Both the position numbers and the translations under genes were made by a program. From NCBI GenBank assembly GCA_039621445.1, contig CP154957.1:2350504-2414503 (forward strand): a stretch of DNA of 64,000 bases, in the 5' to 3' direction. The stretch is from Euglena gracilis. Its lineage: Eukaryota; Euglenida; Euglenophyceae; Euglenales. The notes under the pieces are model-generated. The model did not search any database. It saw only the letters and a list, made by a program, of their open reading frames with translations, and was not told the origin of the DNA. Positions 33,663-59,899 of this stretch are shown one piece after another; position 1 is the first letter of the stretch, and the number at the start of each line of letters is the position of its first letter.

Positions 33663-33835
33663 CCCGCCTTGCGTCGCGTCCGCCGCCTACGCCGCCACGG
33701 CGGCGCTGCTGGCCGGCTGCGACGCTTGTCTCCTTGCCCTGCGCCGCTCGGGGGGGATTGCTGCGATTCCCTTTCCGGAGGAGGACGACCCCGTGCTTGG
33801 GCTCCCAGCGAGCCCTGCCGTTGCTGTTCATTTTT
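33663..33835 (+). CDS. Possible GC-rich exon (unassigned)
   Basis: A GC-rich block, unlike its surroundings and resembling the ABCC exons in base composition. One + frame reads VASAAYAATAALLAGCDACL then LALRRSGGIAAIPFPEEDD, a hydrophobic segment followed by an acidic one. It could be an N-terminal membrane exon of the ABCC gene 3.3 kb downstream, but no family match is certain. Confidence 0.25.
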
Positions 33836-35125
33836 CAGATCCAGCTCTGAACAGAAGCCTCTCGATATTGTGAAAAATGGATTTCACCCCCCCCCCCGAA
33901 ATGAAAATTTCCCAAGAAGAAGCTTCTCGTCTCGGGTTTTCCACGGTGTGACTGAGTGGTAGCCCGGGACGGGCTTTAATTGGGGTGGGAGTTTATGGTG
34001 GATCAAAGCTTTCCTGGAATATTACCGAAAGTATGAAAGCCCCCAAGTGAAAAGCCGGCAGGGTTAAGCTAGCATGTCGAAACTTCCACCAGTTATTTTG
34101 CGGGAAAAGCTGAAAAATTCCAAAGTGGTGGGTGGGTTGCCAATTTTAGGTTTCATTCTCATGTGAAGAGGTGTTAGGAAGGTAAGTTGGGGGGGGGAGG
34201 GTAGAGAAGCATTTAGTAAAGTTTAAATGAACCTCGGACAAGGGGACCATTACCCACCAGGGGGGGTAACCGACAGAAAGCCTACCGCCTGTCGCATGGA
34301 GCACCATTGGGCATGTCCCCGGTGGGGGGTCAATATCGTTGTCCTCAGTCCCAGACCCCCCCTCTTTAGAAATGCCTTAAAAAACATTTAAAAACACCTT
34401 AGATATTTTGAAATTAACGCCTTAAAGGATTTATGCTGCCTGGGGGGGGGGAGGGCTTCAATTCGGACCAATGGTCAAAACCCGAGGGGTGCCTTTATTC
34501 GGGCCATTCATTCGGGGGAGGGGTTATGGGCAAGCCCCCCCCCCCAGGGATCTCAATTTTTTTTCTCTGTGCTTCGCAGTGGGGAAGGTGAAATTTTATG
34601 TTTTGGCCCATTTTTTCAAGAGCAAATCGCATTTTTTGAGTTTTTAGGCCCAAATGTTTTTTTTTTTGGTGCCGGATTTTTATTTTTTTTTGCACAGGGG
34701 GGGTCTGACCCCCCCCCCCAGTACCCCAGTGCCCTGGGTGCCCTGGCAAGGAAGGAAAATGCACCCCAAATAGAAGCCTCCTCCACTTTCAGCCAACAGT
34801 GTGGCTGGTCCCCCGAAAGTAAGCAAAAAAAGCCCAAATCCTGCCGGGTTGACTTGTGCAAAGCGCAACGACAGCGCTCACTTAATACGCTGGGGTCAAA
34901 ACTATCCCCTGCTCGCCATCCGACTGGACCCCCTCCCCCCCCCCCCCTGGACCCATCCCCCACAGGCCCGCCGACCCCACCAGGGGTTCATGAGAGAACC
35001 CTTATTGGGGAGTGTATATAATTTATATTGATATTAGTCGTAATATATACTGTTGTACCTGTATTTGCTTATGCATGCATATGCATATGTATATATGTTT
35101 TATAGGATATGTATATATGTACTTG

Positions 35126-35140
<15 letters not shown>

Positions 35141-35169
<29 letters not shown>
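35141..35169. repeat. (GT)14 microsatellite
   Basis: GTGTGT for about 29 bp inside a longer (TA)/(TG)-rich stretch, 35030-35195. Confidence 0.95.
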
Positions 35170-35170
<1 letters not shown>

Positions 35171-36529
35171 ATGTATATGCATACACATATATACTTAAAA
35201 AAAACAGCCGATGGGATACATTTTTGTTGAGTCAGTGAAAACCGACTCCCCTGTTGAGTCAACATGGGAGGGAAACAAGAAGTAAGTTCGGTTTGTCTTC
35301 AAAAAAGGCTGCTGCTGGCGCACTATGTTCATGATCATGTCCACCTGCTGAGTCAATTCACGTACATTTGGATTACACCGCTCCTTGTTGAAGCTTGGCG
35401 GCAGCCATTGATGCATGCTCGCCTTGGAAAGTTACCCTACAGGGACAGCGCACAGCTGAATTTCCAAGGTTTGTACCGAAGGTGGAGGTGCTTGCTGTCA
35501 AACCAAAGCGCTCGCCAGCCCCCGACTTCCAGAAAAGCACCTCAAAATATGCTGTCCAGTGGTAATCCAACTGAAAATGATGGTATGTTCTCATAGAAAC
35601 AGCAGCTGCAACTTCTTCATACAGCTTGCATCTAATGACATCTTTTTTGATGCTGTATGTGCTCACGTGTGTTTCAGAGCCCAGTTGGAGGAAAGGACCA
35701 TGTCAATTTTATGAGCAAAAGCACATTGTCCATTTGAAAACAATGCATTTTTGAAATAATTATTCCATGTAAGTTATGGTTTGTGAAACAAGGCATGTGT
35801 TGTAATTTTTTTTCAAAGCACAAAAACGACTGCCAAGCTGGCACCAGATACCCTGCGGATTTGTGGATTGCAGAAAGGGGTATCAGCTTTTGCTTTGAAA
35901 AAAGGCAGCCTTCATTGGACAATGGGGAAGGTTGAGCAGGAAAAAAATTGCCAGCAAAACAAAGAAACACAAAAAACATAATAGAATACAATTTGATGTT
36001 TCATCATTTCATTTGCATTGTACAAGATTTTGCACTTATTAAAATTTTTCCTCTGCATTTTGCGAGGTTGGATTCTTTTGCAACCTCATACCCATTCCCA
36101 TATCTGTTTATATTATCAGTTCCAAAATGTGCTCATCATTTCCCTAATGTTGTTTTCGTGTTTGCAAATGGGAAAACTTTTTCCCAACATGCATGCCAAA
36201 TCCTGCCAGGCATGATGATTTTTTTAATAAAAAAAACTCTTAAAATGCATTAGAATGCACCTTAAAAATGATTGGCCAGCAAAATGCCTTGAAACGCTTT
36301 CAAATTCGGGCTGGAAGAATGAACCGAGCAAAATGAAAAACACAAACTCTTGGTAAAAATAGCTCAACTCCGGGAAGCAAAAAATATTTCTGGTGAAGCT
36401 GGAACATTGTCCATCCAACCGAAAGCCAAAAAATGTGCTTTTTGTTTTACTTTTTTGATCTTGGATCAAATGCAAAATAAAAAATGTTGGTTTGCTACCT
36501 GGTAAGCTCTTTGACTGCCCTAAAAAATA

Positions 36530-36630
36530 GCGCCTTAAAATGCCTTAAAATGCCTTAAAATGCCTTTAAATGCCTCAAAAAATTGTCTTAAAACACATTA
36601 AAGATTTGAAATGCTTTGCCTTAAAAATAA
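36530..36630. repeat. TTAAAATGCC tandem repeat
   Basis: About seven units of 10-11 bp, TTAAAATGCC with single-base changes. Confidence 0.85.
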
Positions 36631-37166
36631 TGCCTGGCTATAGCACCCCCCAAGCGGGTTGAAAGTGCTCCTCCCCCACTGCCCTTCCCATATCACCTCG
36701 CCCCGGGGCGACCTTCCTCAGATACAAGCTTGGCTGGAATCCATCCGTGACACCAAGGTATTGAGAAACTAAGGAGAAGGGCAGGGGAGGCGAATCCGCT
36801 CTTTGAGGGCAGCGTGGTCCTTAAATGGAAAAAGAATGCCGTCCCACCACATTCAATGAATATTAAAAGGGAAAATGGGGTCGGAAAAAATGTCCCATAT
36901 TTTGGCAAAAACGGGCCGACCTTGGGAAAAGGTTATTTCTGGCATCCTTAGAAGTTTGCGTCCACCAAAAATGTCAAAAGTATAAGGTGTGTTTTCACTT
37001 TTTAACACTCAACCCCAGTCGAGCTCCAGACTGACCGTTGCCCCCCCCCCTACCCCGTCTTCTGATCTGGTGCTGTTTTTCGCCTCAAGCCCTTTTTGTC
37101 TGTGTGCTTGGTGGCACCGGCTTGTTTCATAGTCGTGCTGCTGAGTCTGACAGGGTGTCTCTGCAG

Positions 37167-51859
<14,693 letters not shown>

Positions 51860-52144
51860 GCCCAGGGCCGGGCTTCTTTTGAGGAAGTGCCGCTTTGTGG
51901 TTTATTTTTTTTGATGAGTTTCTCTCATGAAAAACTGAAAGCTGTTTTTCAGTCCAAAAACCTTCCATGGCTGCAATGAGTTTACTCAGAGGAGGAGTGC
52001 TAGCAGGAGTGCTAGCAGCTGTGGGGGGTTCATTGGTGCCTTGAGATGGTGGGGGCGAATGGGTGCCCCCCCCCCCCGGGAGGGGGTCAGACTGAGCTGC
52101 CCCTCCAAGGCATCTTTTATTTTCTTTTGATTTTCGGTGTGAAG

Positions 52145-52157
52145 NNNNNNNNNNNNN
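52145..52157. other. Assembly gap, 13 N
   Basis: Thirteen undetermined bases. Sequence on the left belongs to the transporter's downstream region, and on the right a minus-strand cupin exon begins within 11 bp. The join may be wrong or collapsed. Confidence 0.99.
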
Positions 52158-52167
52158 CTTCCTGGGC

Positions 52168-52295
52168 GATGTAGAACAGCTCATCCTCGTGCATATGCGA
52201 GTGAGGGGGAGGATGGGCTCCCTCCGTGGGGTAAGAGATGACCTCGAACAGCTGGTACGCAGGTTGGCTGGACTTAGGCCCGCTGAGGTAGTGGT
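52168..52295 (-). CDS. Cupin-domain protein exon
   Basis: Reads HYLSGPKSSQPAYQLFEVIS then PPPHSHMHEDELFYI. The PPHxHxxEDExFY pattern is the metal-binding motif 1 of the cupin fold (two His and one Glu co-ordinate the metal), as in quercetinase-like dioxygenases and related small cupins. The exon follows CTGCCCCC on the minus strand and ends before GCCCAG, the same intron ends as the ABCC gene. Motif 2 should lie to the left, in or beyond the N gap, and I do not find it. Upstream exons to the right are unassigned. Confidence 0.75.
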
Positions 52296-52299
52296 GGGG

Positions 52300-53915
52300 G
52301 CAGGGGGACCTTCGTGATGGGGAAAAACCAAACATTAACAACAGAAATGCAGAACCAAATATGATACCCAGTTGTTGTGTGACAATTCGGACAGCACAAG
52401 GGGGGAGGACAACTGCCAACTTCCGAAAGTGGTTCTACTACTTCTTTACTACTTCTTTATGAGCAGTCGGATGATATTCTTGTGCTGATAGATTGCCATC
52501 CCATTAAATGACGAGGTGTGAACGCGATGAAAATGGTGCCCTGAGCACAGATCCCCCATCACCCAATAGCTTTCATCTGCATACTCATCTGGGGCCGACA
52601 TCTGGAGCTGCAAGGGACAAAGAACAGAGAATTCCGAGGAAATGCAGCCTCCCGGTCCCGGTTGCGCTGCAAGAACAGTGGAAGAAAAACAACAATCTGC
52701 TATTTGCTGGTTCTTTTTGTAACCGAAGGGGGTGAACTAGGGGGGAAAAGCAAAGGCCAGAACTGTGATCAAAACAAAACAAAATAGAATAAAATAAAAA
52801 ATCACACTCGTCCCGCATCTGCCACAGGTGGGGTGTACAGTTGGGATGTGGGCAGAAAAATAATCCAAAACACTGTCAGGACACACAAAAAGGGGAAATT
52901 ATATCTGCGTGCGTGCATGTGTACGCGCGGGCATTAATACTCTGCTGCTATTGACTCCCATTGCCAAAACAACCTGTGAAAAAAAAATAGTTCGACATTG
53001 GCCAAACGGACAGCCTGGCAAAATAATTCTTCTGGGCAACTTCGTCCATCTTCTCATCCATCATCTCTTGTTGCAAAAATTTGCGGTGTTGTCCGATTTC
53101 TCGGGATTTATCGCTGGAGGTGCCTGGCTCCAAGTACTTCAAAAAAGGCCAGATTGTTTGAGATTTTCAGATTGGGGATGAGTTCCGGTACAGATGCCCA
53201 GGATTCAAGAAGTAACCCCAAGAAAAGGCAAGCGTCCTTCGAGCTTGTGAAGGACCTCTACCCCCTTGGTCCACAGGAACGTCGCACAAAGGTGCAATTG
53301 CCCCAGGGGGTGTGTCGGCAGCCTGGCGTGTTTGGACGGGTTGAGGTCAGTCCCCAACCCCTGCAACCCACCCGGCAATCACCAAAGCAGAAAACCTGAT
53401 ATTCTTTTGGCCGGAGCACAGGCGCATTGTCCGAATCCGTTGTGTCCTCCGGCGCTTTCTATCGGGTTAGACAGTGTGGGCTGCGGCGCACCCCCATCCG
53501 CCGCTGCATCAGCCAGGTTGGCGGCCGCGTGTCGTACCAGAGCATGCAGCACCAGGGATGGCTGGATGACAGGGCCCGGGGTTAAGGCACGCGGAGGGCA
53601 TTGCTGTCACTGGGGGGGAGGGCTGAACGAAAATGAGCCTGTATGAGATATCAGTTTGGGGGATACCGTCAACTCCCCCACCAGGTTATCAAATGAAAGG
53701 GAAGAGGGGGTGGCTTCGCAAACCGTCACTGCCCCCCGGGAGGGTTCAGCCACTTTGGGATCCTAGGGGAAAATAACACAAACGTGAAGAAGGGCCAAAA
53801 ACGGCCAAAAAATACAGTGCCTTTGGCAAATAGATCGTGGTTTCTTTTTTACAAATCGACAAAAATCATATGCCAAACATAAACATAAGTTTCTGGCACA
53901 GAGCTCTGGTGAAGC
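52300..53915. other. No gene assigned; weak exon-like words
   Basis: On the + strand, FELVKDLYPLGPQERRTKVQ (53240-53300) and a GC-rich block at 53440-53585 look more coding than their surroundings. I recognise neither and cannot link them to the transporter or the cupin gene. Confidence 0.35.
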
Positions 53916-53916
53916 A

Positions 53917-54085
53917 GGGTGGGTCCCCGACCATACCATTGCTTAGCGACCCCCGGGGGGGGGAGGGGGGGTCACTTTCCACTCCCAAAAAACCAGTCAG
54001 TCACACTGAAAACCCAGTCAGTCACCCCCCCTAGGGGTGGGGTGGGACAGGTGTTAAGCAATGGTCTGTCCCAGACCCCACCCCC
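53917..54085. mobile_element. ACCAGTCAGTCAC-family MITE, compact copy
   Basis: The left end GTCCCCGACCATACCATTGC TTAGCGACC is mirrored by the right end TTAAGCAATGGTCTGTCCCAG. Between them are two AACCAGTCAGTCAC words and C/G runs. This is the most compact copy of the family and shows its inverted termini best. Confidence 0.75.
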
Positions 54086-54329
54086 TCTTGTTGACCCGCG
54101 GCCAATTTCGGGAGGGATAAGCTCTAAGGTCGAAATGTCTGGGCCCGGGGTTCAGTGCCTGAGCTGAAAATGGGTCAAAAAAGGCGCCTGTGTGGTCTTC
54201 CAGTGCCGAAGTGCCTTGTCCGAGCCATGCACCCTACTACCCCCCCCCCACCCCGGGTGGTCGGATCTGGGTGCTGCAACGGTAGGCACCCCCTGGGGAG
54301 AGGCCGGCCTTGCCTTACCCTCCCCCCCC

Positions 54330-54725
54330 TATGTCCAACGACCAGTAACCTCTGTCCTCCGACCGGGGGGGTGGTCGTTGGACATAGGGTAGTGACCAAA
54401 AAGGTGTCCTCTGACCGGGGGGGTGGTCGTTGGACAAGGGTCAAAAAAAATGTTGGCGGGTAATCGGGACCCCACCCCCCCAAAAAGGTGAAATTTTCCC
54501 TTCCAGCGCTTTGCGCCGAAAATTTTGGGCAATTTTGACAAATTTTTGTCCAAAAAGTGCCAAAGATGGCATTTGGGCCAATTTTTGACCAATTTGGGGC
54601 ACAAAAATTTTCGGCCCGGCGCTTTGCGCCGGGACCAAAATTTTCGCCAAACCTCCAAAAAGGTGTCCTCTGACCGGGGGGGTGGTCGTTGGACATAGGG
54701 GGGTCGTTGGACATAGGGGGGGGGG
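54330..54725. mobile_element. GTCCAACGACC fold-back element
   Basis: GTCCAACGACCA at 54333 faces TGGTCGTTGGAC at 54371, again at 54424 and 54686, with CCTCTGACCGGGGGGGTGG between. The centre (54490-54650) has the hairpins CCAGCGCTTTGCGCCG and CCGGCGCTTTGCGCCGG around AAATTTTTG inverted words. A related copy lies at 59155-59205. Confidence 0.75.
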
Positions 54726-54739
54726 TAAGATTTAGCCTG

Positions 54740-57700
54740 GCCACAGAAGGGAGAGAGGGCGGTCCGGATCCCTCCCCCCCCCCGGGCGGGGAGCTCGTCT
54801 CACCTCAATCAAAATTCAACCTCTTTTCTCAGCCACCTGAGGAGCTGGTGGAGTACAACTCAACATCCCCCCAAATCCCCCAGGATCAAAAATGGCAAAA
54901 GCCTTTCATTTTGTGATTTCATCCATGGGCTCCTTGACCTGGCAACGCTCCTACCGTCCAATCTCTCCTTTGGCCGATCAAGCAAACCAGATTGTACCAC
55001 CCCAGGGTTTGAAATTGGGGGATTCACAATGAAAGATGTGGGGAAATAGGAACGATGTATCGTCAGACTCCAAGCCTATAAGTGACGTCCTCAACAGAAC
55101 ACATAAGATTCGAAGCGGAGCACGAGAAATGGGGTGGCACAAGCAAGGACCAAGAAAGTCTGCACCAGTGCAACCACTTGAAAAAAAAACCTCAAATAAA
55201 GCCCCAAACCCACAAGCTTCCTCTCCATTTTCTCGAAGTATGAGTTCGAATCCGAACTTGGAATCCCAATGGATGCACCATTGCCATTCCCCGAACTGTC
55301 TGCACCAACTTCCCCAAACGACTGCAGCAGATGAGCCAGGGAGACAGAGTTGGAAGAGGGAGAGCGAGAGGAGATATGAACGTGTCATTCTTGGTGTCTC
55401 CCCAACAAATAGCAAGAGCCACAGCAGACCAACAGGGGAAGGTTAGGACTGCAATGTGGCCGATGCAAAGAGCGGCGCCTGCGATCCACAAAGCAATGGA
55501 CCTTGCAACGCTTTGGATGGAAGCCAAGCACCTGCAAAATGCCAGCACAGGGAAAATGCCTGTCGTCAACACAAACAGCAATTATGGAACTTTGGGGGAA
55601 AGGCCACATGGAATAATGACGTGGAGCCCCTGTGTAAACGTGCTACAAATCAGAGGAAGGTGTATTTGATGGCAAATCTTTCCCATAATGAGTGAAACAG
55701 AGTTGGGTCATTTTTTTGGTCCATTTTCATAGCGATTGTTGCTCTTGTTCCTACCCATAATTCAAAGCAGAATACCATCCAAAATTGCGAATGCATCGAA
55801 AATTACAACACAATTGGAAAGATACTTATGATTTCTCAATTAAAAAGCTTAAATGGGATCAACAAAAAAAGAACCAACCGTCTGGGAAAATTGTCTCGTT
55901 GAGTCAATTTTCAGCACAATTGACAGGTGCTCAGCAATATTTAGCCCAAGCGCTCCTGGTTCAGGATGCAATCGATGGTTCGTTGTCACTGGGACGTCGA
56001 GCCTCTACGCTCGGTGCCGGTGAAAAAGGAAATGTGTGGAGATTGCTGGCTGCCTGCAAATGGAGTGCCGGCAGGCGTGGTTGGGAGCAGACCAGGCACA
56101 CAACAACCTTCAATTTTTTGGGTTCACTTGAAGGCAGGAGCATAAAAACTTCAAACTTCAACATCTCACCAAACGGATCTATTCAACAACCCTGGGAGGG
56201 GTGGATGGTGCCTGTCCATACCAGGATAACTAGGCCTTTGCTAAAGGGTTTGCAGTACCCCCCATCAGGGGGCTGGACTGCAGCTTCCGAATTTTGCTAG
56301 TGAAAATCCCCGCAGACCCCCCATTGGGGGGGGGGGGTGCTAGCAGGGCTAGCTGGTGGAATAAAAAATATTCCAGTGACCGGTGTGAAGCGCCGAAAAA
56401 AATTTGGACCCCCAAAATAACCAAAAAATGCCCATTTTTGGCCATTGTTGAGATTTTTTCGGAGCAAAATTACACGGAGGGGTCAGTTTTGGGTCCCACA
56501 TCGGGCCCACGAAGCGAATTCGCGGCCTCGACGCCCTGGGCACAGGGGGGGGGGTGCAGAAGGTACCAAGAGGTCCATTCTTTGGCCATTCTTGGCAAGC
56601 TGGGCCATTTCAGCACATTTCAGGCCTGCATTCATTCTTCAGTTAACAATTTTCCTTTTTGGCCAGTTATTTAACAATTTGGCCAATTCTGGAATCCCCA
56701 TATGTTTCATCTTGTTCCTGCAGTCAAGCTTCTGTTTACCGACTCCGAAGGTTACCTTGTGGTGTGGGGTGCCCATTGCAGGGCAGGCTTCTTGTTAAGG
56801 AAGGTCGCATTGCATAGTGGTTATGGGAAGGCAGGGGGGGGAGAAGGCACTTTCCAGTAGTATGTCCCCCCAGCGCCGGGGGCCTGAAAACAGCTTTTCA
56901 AGAGAAAATCGGTTCAGTCAGCCAGTTGGCAAGGCACATGCAAGGAAAATTCCTTCGGCACCTTTGGCGCCGAAGGAGAATTTTGACCGAAAAATCGGCA
57001 CCAACGCGTGGCAGGAGGGTCCAGTAACCCCACCCACCACCTTTCAGGTTTTGGGGATTCTCATTCAGCCAGGGGGTGGTTTATCGGACACGTTGTGGAC
57101 GTAGTTGGCAAAATAGGGCCTAGAGTCCTCAATGTGTGCACAAATCTCGACCTTGAGGGGGTGCTGGTGCATTTTGTTCAAACTGGTCCAAAACACAAAG
57201 ATAACCCTCGAAGTCAGTAACAATGGAGAGGGATTGCAGCTTCCTGAATAGAGGGAGGTTGGAAGGTCCTAAAACCTGATGCTGGGATTTTTGAATGACC
57301 AGAGGAGAACCTTTTCAAAAAGCATGAGAGCCTCCGCTCAAAACATGCAAGAAGGAAGGCATTTTGCAAGGAGGGAGGACTCAGGACCCCAACCCCAAAT
57401 TTATTTCGGATCAATTCTGTTTAAAACGTTCAACCGCTGGCAAAAGGAAAGTGGTTGCCCAGGCGATCGGAACATGGGCACAACGTCCTGCCAGGGTGTA
57501 TTGGCCGCCTTTGTCAAGGATTCCTGCTCGTAAACAGCCCGGCCTGGAGTAATCCATGCGACCGAATCACAGACACCGCACACATGAGCACACACACGGA
57601 CGCAAAGACAGTGCACTGCAGCCAGTCCCCATAAATTATTTCGGGTGTCGGTGTGTTTTGGGGACAATGCAGCCACACCACCACCGCTATCTGCTTCTTG

Positions 57701-58915
57701 CGTCAGGGACCCTGCAATTGTCAAGGAATTCCATCAGCAGGAGACACACGGGGAGGGGCTGAATCTCAAAATGCGATGCAAAAGCAAAATACAAATTGAG
57801 GCAGAAAATATGTAGAAACAGTAGACAACAATTTGCAGGATTTGTCAAAAAAACACATCCCAAAATAGACAATGCAAATGACCAAAGCAAAATGACTTCG
57901 CTTTGACAAAAGCAACAAAAACCTCCTTTCAATGCAACATTCGTCATATTCAAGAGGTTTTCCGTAAGCAGGTTCCTTTTCAACAGCCCCGGGGGAAGGG
58001 AAAGGGGAGGGTTCCTTGTGCAGCGGGGTGCTTGCCCACTGTTGCTCACTCGCACCTCTCCCGGTAGGTCGGTTTTGGGAGGGGCGTCGCTCGGTGAGGT
58101 GCAGAAGAGACGGCGGTTTGCACTCCTCCAGAATATATCTCTTCCTTTCCCAATTCTTTTCTTTCAGCTGCTTTTAACGATTTTGCCTGAATAGAAGTCT
58201 CTGGGTGCGGACCTGCGTTAATCAGCAACCCTTCTTGGGGGATTGAACCCCCTGTCCTTGACACAGCTGGTCCATGACGCGCCCCCCGTGTCAACCGCAC
58301 TTTTCCCGTCCTTTGGCTTGTCAAGGACAAGGGGGGATTCCTGCCTTATTTGGGAGGGGGAGGGGCTATCTGGGAGTGGTATTTACGGTTGCATAGTTTC
58401 AGCCAAATTGGCGAGTGTTGAGGGGGGGCAACTTCCCATGAGACCATTTTTCCTGGAGGAGGTCCTGGAGGAGGTCCCCCTCCTGGACTGGAGGAGGGTC
58501 CGCACCAACCCCCCGGGGCGGTGTTTTGGACCCCCCTCAAATATAAAAATTTTCCTCTCGGCGTTTTGCACTGAAAAATTTTCAAAATTTTGACGAGTTT
58601 CTGACCAAAATCGGCCCAAAATGGCAGTGTGACGGTGACACGTTTTGCCTCGGAGGGCACAAAAATGGGCCAAAATGGGCAACAATGGTTCGGAAAGGGG
58701 CTGGCCAAGTTTGGGTCAAAGAAAATCGTTTTTGGGGCATATTTGGCATTGGGGGGGGGTCATTTTTTTGCCCCAGCCACAGTTGGGGGACCGTTATGTG
58801 GGGGGGCAAGCCTTTCCCCAGTGAGCTGAACCTCCCCCAGTGGCAACCTCGACTGGGCTTCCAGAACGCATGCTGCGGAGGGCAGAGGCCCAGGCAGGGT
58901 CCCTGGTGGTGAGGC
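54740..58915. other. No gene recognised; scattered C/G-run repeats
   Basis: Poly-C/poly-G hairpins at 54.77, 56.32, 56.55 and 58.5 kb, and a GGCACCTTTGGCGCCGAAGG hairpin at 56957. Frames near 55.3-55.7 and 55.8-56.3 kb are open, but I cannot assign them. Confidence 0.45.
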
Positions 58916-58923
58916 GGCCCCGC

Positions 58924-59050
58924 TCACCGCAGCATCATTTGCGGGTGGGTGACGGTGAGGGACTGCATCGGGGGCACGGCCACGAGGGGCTGCGCCACCA
59001 GCGGCACGGCCAGGCCGCGGGGGACGACCTGGTGGGCGGAGACAAACGTT
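58924..59050 (-). CDS. Pro/Val-rich terminal exon
   Basis: The minus strand reads VSAHQVVPRGLAVPLVAQPL then PMQSLTVTHPQMMLR and TGA at 58924-58926. It is GC-rich like the other exons. It is probably the last exon of the minus-strand gene on its right, possibly the kinase. The 5' end is approximate. Confidence 0.5.
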
Positions 59051-59633
59051 TTGGTCCAACAGTCTTGGTCCGGGGCTGCCTGGCCACACACACTGAACAG
59101 CCCAGCAATGAGGAGAGGGGGAGAAGAAAGCCCTTCTCACCCCCCTACCCCCTGCGTCCAACGACCGGTTATATCTGTCCTCCGACCAGGGGGCGTAGGA
59201 CAGGGGGGGGGCACTAATCCTTGGCAGATGTGTATGGCCGGCTTTGGGGAGTTTCCCACAAAAAAAGGAACACTTCATCAGTGTAACCCATTGTTCAACA
59301 CTGGGACAGGCCGTACTGCAAACAAAAACAACAGCAGTAGGCAACACACTTCTTCAAAATTCTGCAATTTTCTGGAGAATAATGCAAATGGGCATTGAGA
59401 TAACTTTTACTGCTCCGTTTGTGGAAGGAAAACAAAACCCACGTCCACAAGCTGCTTCCATCTTCGAATTTCATAATTCCTTTTGAATCAATGTGTATCG
59501 GCAAAAAAAATGAAAATTGCAACGACAAAGGGCTTCCCATTTATCCCTGCCCACCGGCAAACCCTAAACCGAACAGCAACAGAGGGCATCCAGTCGGCCC
59601 CCTCCCCCACCCCCACCCCCACCGCCTGGGCGG

Positions 59634-59815
59634 GGCGGTGTACGTCATGGGCTGCAGCGCCGGGGCGGCGAAATGGGCGGCCGGGGCGGCGAATGGGGCG
59701 CCGGCGAAGGGCGGCAGGGCGACCACCGGGTAGCCACCGGCCATAGGCGGCGCGAACCCGGGGACTGCGCCGGGCCCCGCCAGCTGCGCGGCCTCGGGGC
59801 GAGCCGGCCACAGGA
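59634..59815 (-). CDS. Ala/Pro-rich exon
   Basis: Reads LAGPGAVPGFAPPMAGGYPV then APFAAPAAHFAAPALQPMTY, low-complexity and GC-rich, ending before GCCCAG. It resembles a disordered tail. I place it in the same gene as the terminal exon at 58.9 kb and perhaps the kinase, on order and strand only. Confidence 0.5.
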
Positions 59816-59899
59816 GGCTGGGCCGCGATGGCCCGGGTCCCTGCCCCCCCCCCAGCTGTCCAACAAACACTCACGCTGGCAAAAGGATGCGGTCTAAGC

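Larger units (their letters stand above)
33840..37160. other. Intergenic or intron, repeats only
   Basis: C/G-run hairpins at 34.44-34.56, 34.7 and 34.93 kb, a TATA/GT microsatellite at 35.08-35.17 kb and CCTTAAAATG repeats at 34.37-34.43 and 36.52-36.63 kb. Exons of the transporter N-terminus may be hidden here, but I cannot support any. Confidence 0.45.

Noticed and set aside
33109-33831. 240-codon minus-strand frame
   Set aside because: It runs through C/G-run repeats and antisense to a GC-rich block. No domain is seen and composition explains its length.
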